This document shows, one piece after another, positions 21,669-32,992 of a stretch of 64,000 bases of DNA. This stretch comes from Lomentospora prolificans (Eukaryota > Ascomycota > Sordariomycetes > Microascales > Microascaceae). The stretch covers positions 744,001 through 808,000 of the forward strand of contig JARFXM010000011.1 of the NCBI GenBank assembly GCA_029532625.1, written 5' to 3'. A model generated the notes under the pieces. The model did no database searches and had not been told where the DNA came from. It saw only the letters and a program-made list of their open reading frames with translations. The translations under genes and the position numbers were made by a program. Within the stretch, counting starts at the first letter, position 1. The number at the start of each line of letters is the position of its first letter.

Positions 21669-22352
21669 ACCTGTAATTGAACTTATCGGCACACACCCTG
21701 CTAATGCCCGGTGGATGGGAGGAACAACAGCAGTGGAGCTTGTGCTGCATCAACAAATCTCGATTTAAGATATAATCTGTAGACTTCGCTTTGGCGCTGT
21801 CTCTCAAAGACACTGCCGCCCTATGGTCTTCTGCATTTTACGATAAGCGTCATTCTGCATTCCATCTAAGCTTACTCCTTTATTCTCGCCAAAATGACAA
21901 GTCGATCACAAGCTAGCCGGCAGGTACAGGAAATCTATGGAGGGGCGCAGATACAGAATTCGAGACCCTGTGTCCGATACTGGCGCTTCATGTGATGCCC
22001 GTATCAGCATTGAGAATGGCCCGACGGCTTGAGGTAGCCTACTAAAAACAATCGCACTTCCACATGCTGCCTGCAACAGCTGCCGTTGAGTTAATCTTGG
22101 CGCATCACGAGGGGCACCTACCTCGATTAAGTGTCGCAACACGAAATGTTCTAGCGGCAAATGGAGCTTAGACTAAGGTATATCTTTTGGTTCACACAGC
22201 TGACGAATCCGAGCGTATCCTGAATACATGGTTTATATATGTTCACTCGCCGTCCATGACGGCTTTTCCAGGGATCCGGTCTCACTCCACTTTCCAACCA
22301 ACGGCCCCTCAATATCGCCTCCAGGTATGCAGTCTGAGGCTGGATATATTTC
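21669..22352. other. Intergenic region
   Basis: 684 bases with no supported gene or repeat. Confidence 0.5.
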
Positions 22353-23132
22353 ATGGCTTCACCAACACCCTCCGTCGATAGCGAGGATTCCTCCTGGCAT
22401 CTACTTGGTAACCCTAGCTACTCCGAACATGTTAGCCCTTTAAACACTGCTCCTGATGATCCGCCGCCCACTAGTAATAGTCGAGAGACTCCGGGAGAGC
22501 ATCGCACCGCAACCAGGACTCAAACCCACGACAATGAACAACCAGGATCCGAGACCGAGGCACAAACGGGTTCGCAAGCCCGGATTGCCGAGTACCTCGT
22601 CACTCGACCGAGAATTATCGAGAAAAGGCGTAGCGAGGCCATCAAAGACTACATTTCAGAAGTTGCTGATCGGCGCCTACTAAACGCTCGTCAATGCGAT
22701 ATTCTGTCGAATCTCTTCCACGAATTGGCCGCATGCCTTGGCAAAATCCACCTCCAAGAGAAACAACAAATAGAAGATATCGACAGAACAATGAAGTACT
22801 ATGAACATGAGCAGAGAGATGTCGCCTTTGCTACAGTTCTAGCGCATGATACTTGGTCCTACTGGTGGGCGACCCACATGCAGTGGTTTTCCCTCATGGA
22901 ATCCGAGGAGTCAGTTCACATGCGTTCCAGGATCAAGGCCCAAAAAGTGATCGTGAGGAAGCGCGCGGTTGAGCAGAGAGTCGCTGCCATCGAAGCATTC
23001 AAATCTAGGAGGGTGCAACTTATTGGAAGGCCGGGCGGCATCGATTACGATACTAGGCCAATGGCGCAAAGTTTGGAGGAAATCACCATCCAGAGGGTGG
23101 ACGCAGAGCAGACCAGGGAGCAACGCATTTGA
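22353..23132 (+). CDS. Hypothetical protein with charged helical C-terminal half
   Basis: A single frame of 259 residues starting at a good ATG. The first 75 residues are low-complexity and rich in Ser, Pro, Thr and Glu. From about residue 85 the protein is charged and strongly helical (KRRSEAIKDYISEVADRRLL, then HLQEKQQIEDIDRTMKYYEH), suggesting a coiled-coil or helical bundle. No signal peptide, membrane segment or zinc motif. I do not recognise the family. Codon use and length support a real gene, but no function can be given. Confidence 0.55.
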   Translation: MASPTPSVDSEDSSWHLLGNPSYSEHVSPLNTAPDDPPPTSNSRETPGEHRTATRTQTHDNEQPGSETEAQTGSQARIAEYLVTRPRIIEKRRSEAIKDYISEVADRRLLNARQCDILSNLFHELAACLGKIHLQEKQQIEDIDRTMKYYEHEQRDVAFATVLAHDTWSYWWATHMQWFSLMESEESVHMRSRIKAQKVIVRKRAVEQRVAAIEAFKSRRVQLIGRPGGIDYDTRPMAQSLEEITIQRVDAEQTREQRI

Positions 23133-23939
23133 GAAGCAGAGTTTGGAGTGCAACAGCTTCTCTGAGCTAAATCAATAATATATCCCCTTTCGATTTCAAG
23201 GACCAAGCCGGCAATGAGACGCGATCGCGGAAGAGACGAGGATGGCATATAGGTCAACTAGCGCCTTCCAAATTAGTAGAGACAATTTTTTTCTACCGCG
23301 CACCTTGGACAGCCATCTCGTAAATTAATATTCCAACAATGCTGACGGGTGAGCGTAGCAGCATCTTGGTGGGCGCACAATGCGTCAATTAGAGCCTTCA
23401 TCAAGAGAGGCATCCACGGATTGACATGAGTTTCGAGGAACCTAGCAGCGGTGACCAGCACGCCTCTTGCATGTGTGATCGTAGAACGGCGATCAGATGC
23501 TAATAGCAGCTAAAAGCCACAAAAGGGCCAGAGATTCTACTTTCGCCTCACTAGCATGTGTGATAACGGAGTCCTGGTTATGAGGGGCCAGCGGACGTGT
23601 TTGCATCAGACTGTCCAGGCGCAGTTCGCAATATTGGTCGCATGCCTATTCTAGCCTAGCAGCCAGGGTGAGGCGCGCCACAACATGCAACAGCGCGCGC
23701 CTTTGATCCCATTTCAGAACTATTGTTTCGACCAATGGAGAAAGCCGAATCAATCAATGGGATTTTCGACGATCTGTGCTGGCGCGCCAGCGTAGCCAGG
23801 GCAATCCGTTTGCTCAAGTCAGCGACTTCGGTCTTCTCCGGCATATCTGTGTATAAAAGCCATGACAGGCAGGAGGCATTAGGAAAACAGGCTGCTCGCC
23901 GACATCGATAGATTTTTTGTAGCCAACTTATTCCAACAA
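23133..23939. other. Intergenic region
   Basis: 807 bases with only short incidental frames on both strands. No repeat or RNA gene seen. Confidence 0.45.
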
Positions 23940-25572
23940 TGGTAGATGAACAGATAGACAAGCTGGGGTTGATCCTCATGGCACCCCAGGAAATTCTAGA
24001 CAACCTCTTCGACTATATAGTTCTATCTCGTCATATCAGCCGCGCGATGAGATTACGGCTTGTTAATCGTGCGCGACATTGATTACCCACAACAGCTCTT
24101 ACAGCCGGCTGACAACCAAGACAGGACAGTTCAGACTTTGCGTCGACAGGGCGATTCTTCGCACGCGCGCCCTTGATCATCTTCATAAATCCAGCCACGA
24201 TACCATATTTTCCACCACTGGCCCGGGTAGTCAACCATGGCATGTCTACCTATATAAGTACCTTTCGTACCAAGCAATGCGTGATACTTGTCCATCATCA
24301 TTGCTCTCTCACATCCGGTACACAGCGGAGATGCTATGCGCGATCGACGGTGAAAGTGGACGGGAATACGTGATGGAACGCTTAGTGCCCCTTTGCAGAC
24401 TTGCGTCAGTGTACGCTTCTGAACTCGGACCAATCAGAGTTCCCCCTCTTTTCGCTGCGAACATGCAATGGAAATGCCCTTCAGAGGAGAAAAGGAAGGC
24501 GGATTTATTCGTCGCGGCGCTCTACCTCAAGAGAAAGGAAATCGTTAAGAAGCTGCTGTCAGACGGGTGTGTCCTCAATCACGGAAGGAGCAGTTCTGGT
24601 ACAACAAGCGATGTGTTCGGGGGCTCATGGCCCGCCGTTCTGGAAACCCAGGACCTAGACATGATCCGGTTTGTCCTTAAAGCCTCACCTATGTTGAATA
24701 CCGACCCACCCCCCTACGAAGTCGTTTCTTCCATCCTTTTCAAGGGGGCGCAGGAGGGGAACAGTGAAATGTTTAACTTTGCCCTCGATATTGGACCGCC
24801 GGGCCAGCGCATATGCGATGTTGTCAACGGTCTTCTTCATGACGACGCACTTTGCACAACAACCAGATATAGATTTGAGCGGGCGCTCGCTTTGACACCG
24901 TGTCTCCGAGACTACAAACGTGGCATGACCCTTCTTTGGTCGACTGGGATAGGCAGGAAACCACCAATGAGTTCGCATTCTAGTGGCACCATCTCTCTCC
25001 GCTTTGAGCTGGAGAAACGCATTTGGAGAGGACACATGGAAGTCGCCCAATATCTTCTCGAGAGTGGCATCCTAGAGCTCGACTCGAACCCGGCGTACGT
25101 TTGGGATCCGCTCATCGCCGCCGTTAGATCCAATGACGAGGGCATGGTGAATCTTCTTCTCCGGCATGGTGCGAGGCGGTGCGGTTACACGCAAATGTCC
25201 GCTCTCAGTGTCGCCGTCAAGCTAGGGCATATCTCACTCGCCAATCTCCTCATTGATAATGGTGCCAATGTGAACGAGGGCCAACCCCCACCCGTAGTCT
25301 GGGCGATTTGGCAGGAGAATTCAACCATGTTCCGGGCGCTTCGCGACAAGGGCGCTGTTATTGATACGCCTGAGACAGGTGGTCAAGCCATGGCTGTCGC
25401 AATGGCCCTTGGCCTGGATTCAATGATCAAGCTTCTCGTTAGCGAGGGCGTAGAAAAGCCCTTCTTGGATCATGTTCGCGACAGGAAGAATGCAGGCACA
25501 AAAAGTTACTCATGCCCCGAGTCACAATATGCGTTAGAAACCATGTTCATGGAGCGTTTAGCTATGCTATAG
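23940..25572 (+). pseudogene. F-box/ankyrin-repeat protein gene with one frameshift
   Basis: The ATG at 23940 starts an F-box-like segment (MAPQEILDNLFDYIVLSRHI then RLRLVNR). That frame ends in a stop at 24080, while the rest of the protein continues from about 24079 in another frame for 497 codons. The break lies within 24066-24079 and one base change in length would restore a protein of about 540 residues. The long part has ankyrin-type repeats, clearest near GHMEVAQYLLESG, NDEGMVNLLLRHGA and GHISLANLLIDNGANVN. Such proteins are numerous in filamentous fungi and probably act as substrate adaptors of SCF ubiquitin ligases. A 30-nt intron would be too short to explain the break. A sequencing error is the main alternative to a true pseudogene. 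Confidence 0.65.
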
Positions 25573-27114
25573 GATATAAGAGGTTACGATAGTGCACAGG
25601 CCTGTGGAGCCATGACATGAGCGTAATGAGGAAGAATATTGATGAGGATTACGACTGGTTGTAGGAAAAATGTAAAATTTTTGACGCGAGATAGCAACCA
25701 TATATCTATGTCGAGCCCGTTTGCTACAAAACTCTACCGAGTGAGTACACCAGCGCCTTGTCCTTTTTTATTCTCGGGTATTGGCACAGAGAGAGGCGGT
25801 AGTCCTTCTGGAACAATTTGAGATAAAATTTGACACATTCTAGGTTGTACCACTCCTGTGTGACGAGGGGGATGCTTTATGACGATTGGAACTATTGTGG
25901 TAATGTCAAAATGGTTTTGGAGGAGCCTCAATGAAGCCACTGTACGCAAAGGGACTGTTGTTTTGAAGTCCGCCTCTTTGTGGTGGTTCCTTGAATATCC
26001 AGTCTTCTGAGATCACGAAAGGACCGACTCCGACCTTGAAACAAAGATGGTCGGATGGTTTCTACAAAGGCTTAACTCTCGGGTGAGCTAGATCGGTCCT
26101 CCTATTCTCATCTGAAACAAGGATAAACTTGCATCAATAGCCACCTCGCTTCATCCAACTAAAGACACATTACACTGGATTGGTTCTCCGCATAGACAGC
26201 TCGATTATATGCCAGCAACCCCGTGTAGCTACGATATCAATACCGGCCCTCGACGAATTTGAGTGCCTACGATCCCTGCCTATCAACGCTTTAGCCATAT
26301 ACGAAGCGGGATAATCTCCCGGACAGGCCTGAGGACGGCTTAGATGTTTCCTCTCGCTGGTGGTGTATCGTGGAAACTAACATACAACAAGTATTTTAGG
26401 CCATTCTTGAAGATTTGATGAGTCTCAATATGGCAGCACCGGTTGAGTTTCACCGCCATCACCTTGTCACGCTACAGATAGCGCTTACGCCTGAGATCGG
26501 GAGAGAGACTGATTTCGGAGTCATGGCATCCACCGCGCCCAGATATTAATCTCCTAGTATTCGAGTAATTTGGGACAATGCCGTTTCTTTCCAGCAATAA
26601 TAGGAGATTGGAATGTATCCATAGCAGACGCTTGGCGAATAATGGCCAACTGGCCTGAGCAAGTGTCTATTTTGTGATAATAGTATTAACATGAGCCTTG
26701 GCAGTAGGGAATGAATTGATGGCTCATGCCATGTCTGCTTATGAAGGAGTGTTTCCACTCCCCAGAGACAGCTTTTAACTACAGCTTCGGATCGCGCCTT
26801 CTCCCCTTTCATGAAACTCGTGATCTAGGAGCATTCATCCTTTCTCTGCAGTGCTCCTTCTTCAATGGCGAGTCTTAGGGAAAATGAAATGATGGGTGTA
26901 AATGCAAACGAATGAGGAAAGAAGAAACAAGAGAGGAAGGGGTGACCATAGTGCTTGTTCCTTTTCTGTTCCTCTCCCTCTCTTTTATATCTATCAACAA
27001 ACGTTCTTCTAACCATACCTCTCCTCTTTCAGCACTTGATTCACACCTACGCATTCAACAATCAAATCAACCCACCTGCTAATTTCCATCCATATAAGCT
27101 ACTCTTACGCAAAG
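25573..27114. other. 1.5-kb intergenic region
   Basis: No supported gene, repeat or RNA. The right end, with CT-rich and CAA-rich sequence, is the likely promoter and leader of the F-box gene at 27115. Confidence 0.5.
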
Positions 27115-28278
27115 ATGGATCGATTGTCAGAGCTGCCCGATGAACTCATCCTCAATATCTGTGAGCACCTGTGTGCCTGCTGCTCAGGTCCTGAGAAGTT
27201 TCCTTACCGCAGCCGAAATTCCCGCAAACTGAAAACTTCACTCGCTACGCTGTGCCGCACTTCGAAGCGACTGAATGACATGGCCCTGCCTGTTCTTTAC
27301 CACTATTACTCGAGCACGAAATATCGTTTGTTGGCCAACGAGAAGACTACCCAAAACGCGTTTGACCTTTTCTTTACTACGATCGATATGTATCCCCATC
27401 TAGCCTCAAGTTTAAAGGCAATCCAATTTTATCGGTGGCCAAATGACGGGCCTCGGCCCCGGCCTGGCCTGTCGGGGCAACTCATCAGGTCCAAGGAACT
27501 GATGTTTCCACGACTGACGAAATTCGCTCTATGGGACAATCCGAGGTTTTTCGCAGATATGGATGATTACGCACGAATCAGACTCATTATGCGAAGAGCC
27601 CCCAACATAGACACCATGCGAGTCGATTCGAACGCTGGGCCATGTTACAGGAATTTGACCTTTGCTGGTTATCCCCGCCGCCTGTCGAAACTCAAACTCG
27701 CCGGCGCTGATACTTGGCAGGTCTTTGCAGCCACTACGACTTATCGATTATTGACGGAGATCAACGTCGTTCTGACCAAGATCGGCAGCCGCGTGGAGCG
27801 GGAGTCATTAGACCGAAGCTTTTATTTTGCCTCGGAGACGGTTTGGAAGATGGAGTTCACCTTCAAGAGCCCTGTGAAGGGTCCTTACGAAAGGACAATG
27901 CCCTACCCTGAGCAGAATGAACTGCCGATGGTAGGTGAGAAATACCTCGACAGCGTGGTCAACCTTCGTGTGTTCGCCCTTGATCAGATGATGATCCGCC
28001 CCCACCGCGACAGTGTCAACCCTCGTCCCCTCCTCCTGCGTTTGCCAGACTCGGTCGAGGAACTTCACATCACCAACGTCTATCGAGCCTTCATGGTTTT
28101 ACAAGATCTCCAGACGCTGTTGACCGCCGCCGCTGAACGGAAGGCCAAACTCCGCCTCATCACACTGACGTTTACACAACGAATCGAGACGCACCGTATT
28201 CCCGAGCTGCTCTCTCTCGTAGAAAGCGTAACCAAGTTTGCCCCCGTCAAAGTTCGAGCGCTTTGGAAGATTCGTTAA
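27115..28278 (+). CDS. F-box domain protein
   Basis: An intronless gene of 387 residues beginning with an F-box: MDRLSELPDELILNICEHL at residues 1-19, followed by SLATLCRTSKRLNDMALPVL at about 44-62. The rest has the scattered hydrophobic pattern of degenerate leucine-rich repeats (PRLTKFALWDNP, PRRLSKLKLAGADTW, VVNLRVFALDQ, SVEELHITNVYRAF). F-box proteins link substrates to the SCF ubiquitin ligase through Skp1. The large fungal-specific subgroup to which this seems to belong is mostly uncharacterised. No partner is encoded nearby. Confidence 0.82.
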   Translation: MDRLSELPDELILNICEHLCACCSGPEKFPYRSRNSRKLKTSLATLCRTSKRLNDMALPVLYHYYSSTKYRLLANEKTTQNAFDLFFTTIDMYPHLASSLKAIQFYRWPNDGPRPRPGLSGQLIRSKELMFPRLTKFALWDNPRFFADMDDYARIRLIMRRAPNIDTMRVDSNAGPCYRNLTFAGYPRRLSKLKLAGADTWQVFAATTTYRLLTEINVVLTKIGSRVERESLDRSFYFASETVWKMEFTFKSPVKGPYERTMPYPEQNELPMVGEKYLDSVVNLRVFALDQMMIRPHRDSVNPRPLLLRLPDSVEELHITNVYRAFMVLQDLQTLLTAAAERKAKLRLITLTFTQRIETHRIPELLSLVESVTKFAPVKVRALWKIR

Positions 28279-28627
28279 TTTTCAGATTTTTTGCAGTCTG
28301 GTCAAGTTTAGGACGCCTGGCCGTACGCGGGGAATTCAATGTTAGGCACCGAGCTCACGATGTCTTTGTCAACTTCAGGTAGTAGTAGTCCAATAAAAGG
28401 TTTTCATTTTACCCAAGCACGTGACGAAACACGTCAGCCATCGCGACCGTGGTATTGGTATTGTTGTTATTTTGTTGTTGTGTTAGAAACAGGAGATGAT
28501 GCTCCGAGGCAGGCACGATGGGGAAATCAGGGTGGAAATAAATTGTGGCTAACATTATCTAGTGAATCTAACTGGAATCCTAAACTCGGCGTTGGTCTAT
28601 AAATGGTTGCGATGACTAACTACTACG
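28279..28627. other. Intergenic region between convergent genes
   Basis: 349 bases between the stop codons of the F-box and aldehyde dehydrogenase genes, presumably the two 3' UTRs. Nothing else visible. Confidence 0.5.
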
Positions 28628-30472
28628 TTATAACTTGGTGCCAAGATTGACGTGAACTGCCTTTGACTGGGTGTAGGCGTCGAGCGCGTACTTTCCAAGT
28701 TCGCGGCCGATACCCGACGACTTATAGCCTCCGAAAGGAATACCATAGTGGGAATCATTGGAAGAGTTAATCCAAACCATGCCAGCCTGTAGCTTACGTG
28801 CAATAATGTGCGCACGGGTTATATTTTCCGTGAAAAGGGCGGCCGCGAGCCCATACTGAGTATCGTTGCACTTCCTGACTACCTCCTCTTCGGTGCTGAA
28901 CTTGGAAATGGCGACAACAGGCCCGAAAATTTCCTCTCGAACAATCTTCATATCTTCCGTGGTCTAATCGATAGTGGTTAGCCTCAATTGGCACGTACGT
29001 CATCGATGGGTCCACTTACGTCAACAAAGACTGTAGGGTCGATAAAGTAGCCCTTGTCTCCGTACCGCGCACCACCGTGTAACAGCTTAGCACCACCCTT
29101 TTTACCCTCTTCTATGTACGAAAGAATCCTATCGTGCTGTGACTTGGAGACCTGGGCTCCTTGGAATGTCTCTTCCGCGAACGGATCTCCAACCTTTCGG
29201 TTCTCTTTCGTAACAGCGAGGAACTGCTCTAGGAACTTATCATAGATGCTCTCATGGACGTAGATGCGACTCGTTGATGTGCATATCTAGGAGGTGATTA
29301 GCATAATTCCTCGTATCTAAAATCTGAAAGGGTTGATCCATACCTCGCCTTGGTTGTCCATGATACCTATTGTAGCCGCCAATTAGTTGCAGTGTAACTA
29401 GGGCATAGAGTAGCCGCTAACTTACCAATGTGGCACCATTTGACGGCCTGCTCAAGGTCTGCATCCGCGAATACTACGCTCGGGCTCTTACCGCCACATT
29501 CCAACGTGATATTCTTAAGATTATTCGCGGCGTCTCTCATAACCGAACGACCGGTGTTAGTACTACCAGTGAAGGCGACCTTATCCACATCCATATGCCC
29601 AGCGAGGGCCTTTCCGGCAGTAGTGCCAAGGCCAGGAATGATGTTTACAACACCAGTAGGTAGGCCAGCTTCCTGAATAAGTTTACCGAAATATAGCGCC
29701 GAGAGAGGGGTCTGCTCGGCGGGCTTGAGGACAACAGTATTACCGCACGCCAATGCAGGGGCTACCTTCCACGCAAGCATCATGAAAGGATAGTTCCTAT
29801 AGGTCATCCAGTTAGTGCCGTACTTGGAATTATATTCTCAGTAGGATATGGCCTACCAGGGAATGATTTGACCACAGACACCGAGAGGTTCTTGTAGTAC
29901 ATATGCAAACTTGGCGGGCGAGGTTTCAATAGTGCTGCCAGAGATCTTATCCGCAGTGCCGGCATAGTATCGGAAGACATTGTACGCTTCGTCAATGTCA
30001 ACAGCCATGGCGGAAGCAAATGTCTTTTGAAGAAAGTGAGCCATGTACAGTGCATAAATCGCTAAGAGGTGTAATATACCTTGCCATTATCGTACGAGTC
30101 AATGCTGGCGATGAGCTCTCGGTCGCGATCAATCAGCTCAGCAATCTTGTAGAGAAAGGCGCCGCGATCGGCAGCTGCGATTTCAGACCAGGGACCTGTA
30201 AAGGCGAGACGCGCGGCAGCCACGGCCTTATCAACATCTTGCGCCGATGCTCCTTGTAGGGTTACAATCTCTTTCTCGGTGCTGTAGGACCAGGTCTTAG
30301 CGAAAGTGTCACGAATTAGGAAGTTCGTTTGAGTTCATATTATGACGTACGCAGGCTCGAATACCGAGAACTTTTCGCCGGAACCCTGGACAAATTGATT
30401 GTCAATGAAGAGGCCGGTGGGTTGACTATATTCCCGGCCATTGGGGAGCTTGACATGGATGGACGCAGACAT
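28628..30472 (-). CDS. NAD(P)+-dependent aldehyde dehydrogenase
   Basis: Seven exons on the minus strand: 30472-30351, 30281-30080, 30023-29857, 29796-29426, 29366-29344 (only 23 nt), 29286-29020 and 28963-28628, giving 495 residues. All joins keep frame and family homology (for example EPATEKEIV, IIPWNYPFMMLAW, CHIGIMDNQGEICTS). The cofactor region has GSTNTGRSV, the catalytic Glu lies in TLECGGKSP, and the catalytic Cys in QGEICTSTSR. EEIFGPVVAISKF and NSSNDSHYGIPFGGYKSSG are present. Length is normal for the ALDH superfamily. It lies head to head with a flavin amine oxidase, which produces aldehydes. The likely role is oxidising those aldehydes to acids. The C-terminus TKL is at best a weak peroxisomal signal. 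Confidence 0.95.
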
Positions 30473-31114
30473 TATGGTGGAGGCAGATGGTTTGATTCTC
30501 TTAGTACATCACCGGATGTGCTGAAGGGAGGAGGCAAGGTGTCGCTGGAACGGATCGAGATTTCGGCAGGCGTCTGTGCTTAGAACTAGCGGTTTGTGTT
30601 AAGACCTACCGCACTCGAATACATCTATGTATTGCATGGGTCTTATATATCGGGTTTCTACTAGGCTGGAGTCACCTGCCGTCATGCATTTCAAAGCATA
30701 TCCTTCACTTCGGTACTGATAGGATGTATTACCGTCGTTGCCGCTATCGACTTTCGCTGTGAACCCACCCGGAAATGGCAAGCATCAACGTGCGGGGGTG
30801 TCGGTGGGTGGGAACTTTCGGGACCAATCGTATTGTGTTACCCAAAAAGGAAATTTCTTGAATGCAAGGGAGCGCAGTGCCCAATCGCATGGCTTGCCTC
30901 CAAACGGGAAAGCAGCTGTTTAGCTCGATTCCGGGGAATGCAACGTTAGAAGATTGGGATAATATACTGTGCCAGGTGCCTCTATAATTCAAGAAGTGTC
31001 TTCAATAAGTTACAAAGAGATGCAGATAGACAACAGCCATTCATCATTCCCACTTTACTCGTTCATGACTAGAAGCTCAAGATCACTCAAGGGATCCTTA
31101 ACTCTCATAGCAAC
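30473..31114. promoter_or_regulatory. Bidirectional promoter region of ALDH and amine oxidase genes
   Basis: 642 bases between the divergent start codons. Three HGATAR words of the AreA/NIT2 type are present: TGATAG at 30717, its complement-strand form CTATCG at 30744, and AGATAG at 31024. They fit nitrogen-metabolite control of amine use, but such short words are also expected by chance. Confidence 0.5.
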
Positions 31115-32726
31115 ATGCCCCGAAGTCAGGAAGGATTGGAATGGAGAGATGGTGCTCGGACCGTTGGTTTGGAGACGCAAGCTGTGGTGGCCAGCACACC
31201 ACCTTCTAAGCTGAAGAAGTCCTACGATGTAATTGTCATAGGGGCTGGATACGCCGGGCTGATCGCCGCTCGCGATCTCTCGACCGTCGCTGGCGCCGAT
31301 GTCCTTCTGGTAGAAGCCCGCGACCGGATCGGGGGTCGGACTTGGACGGCATCCGTTTTGGGAGAGGAGCTTGAAATGGGCGGGACTTGGCTCCACTGGT
31401 ATGGTCACCTCCAATGCCTTAAACAACCTTTTCCCTAGAAATATCGTCCAGTGATTAACATGCGTGGTGCCCCTCAGGCAACAGCCGCTAGTCTTTGCAG
31501 AACTGCATCGCTACAACCTGCATAAAAACATCAAGCCATCGAATGGCATGCTCAAGCCGGAGCAAATATTCTACAAACCTAGAGATGGAGAGGCCTACGA
31601 ACTCAGCCAGGAGGAACTGTACTCCCGAGCTGAGAGAGTTGCGAATGCCTTCTTCTCTCCCGATGGGCACACGAGTCGCGACCTTATGCCGTACCCTTAC
31701 GAACCTTTCCGCCAGCCTGCCTTATGGACGAAATACGACCATCTGAGCATCACAGACCGCCTTGACCAAATTCAGGGCTCCCAGACCGATAAAGACTACT
31801 TCGAGACGCTGATGAATTCAATCGGAAGCGCCCCCGGAAAGGACATCGGTTTCATAGAGCCTTTGAGATGGTACGCATTGGGCGGACATTCTATGGCCGG
31901 CATGTTCGAAATCATCGAAACGTTTAAACTCGGAAACGGGGGCCAGACGAGGTTTGCGCGAAGCATTTTGAGCGACTACCGCGGACATCTGAGAATGAAC
32001 ACCTCGGTTGACAAGGTTGAACAGAGACACGGAGGTGTCACCGTCACGACCAAAGATGGAGACTCTCTCAAGGCCAGGGCTATTGTCTGCACTATCCCAC
32101 TGTAAGGTATCCTCCACAATCATATGCGATTTCTTTACTGACATTTATGTTCAAGCAACTGCCTCGGTGACATCAAGTTCAGTCCTCCCCTCAGTCCCCA
32201 GCGCCAAGAAGCCATCAAGCTGGGTCATATGAATAAGGGTGTTAAAATTCATTACAAACTCCGGAAAGCCGAACCCGCTTTCTTCTCCATGGCGAACGGC
32301 TACGGTAAATCGCCGTTGTGTTTCGCTTTCTCCGATCACACTGGGACGGGAAGGAACACCGGGAAGGGTACATACTGTATCGGCTTTGGATACAACAATT
32401 ATTTGTACAATCGAGATGCTACCGCAGATATCATTCGCGGTTTCGCGGATTATATGCGACCCGATTCCGATGTTGAGGGATATGCAACACATGACTGGGT
32501 CAGTGATCCATTCGCAAAGGGCGCGTGGAGCTGTTGGGGTCCAAGTGGGATGTCGAAGCATCTTGCTGAATTGCAAAAGGCCCATGGAAGGGTATTCATG
32601 GCAAATGCGGATTGGGCTAATGGATGGAGGGGCTTCATTGATGGGGCGATTGAGAGAGGATCGGTTGCCGCTGCTGAGGTCAGGAAATTGTTGCAGGGAG
32701 ACGCCCAAGCGGCTGCGAAGCTCTAG
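31115..32726 (+). CDS. Flavin monoamine oxidase, probable peroxisomal
   Basis: Three exons, 31115-31398, 31478-32101 and 32156-32726, give 492 residues. The joins restore GGTWLHWQQPLVFAELH and CTIPLNCLGDIKFSPPL. The N-terminal FAD-binding motif is DVIVIGAGYAGLIAARDL (residues about 38-55), followed by VEARDRIGGRTWT. The C-terminal part contains the second FAD region ending near GRVFMANADWANGW. The last three residues, AKL, fit a type-1 peroxisomal targeting signal, as in fungal MAO-N-type enzymes. The enzyme would oxidise a primary amine to an aldehyde, ammonia and hydrogen peroxide. Head-to-head arrangement with an aldehyde dehydrogenase and proximity to a permease and a second FAD oxidase support an amine-catabolic role. 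The amine is not identified. Confidence 0.92.
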
Positions 32727-32992
32727 AGAGCCAAGCGTCAACTGTATCCTTCGAAGTAGCGAACTTCCTTAGTTATCCGGAATGCTAGTGTATGTTGTAG
32801 TTAATTGAGTTTACGGTCTATTGGAATATTCGTACACCAACTGAAGTAAATGTTAGAAAGACACAGTTTAAGAGTAAATTGAATTTCAACAGACGCGATG
32901 CGATCAAATGATCGACGCGTCACATCCTACAGAAACTATTACTAGAGTTTCTCTATATAGTTATAAAATCTACACACTTCATCGTGCCTCAA

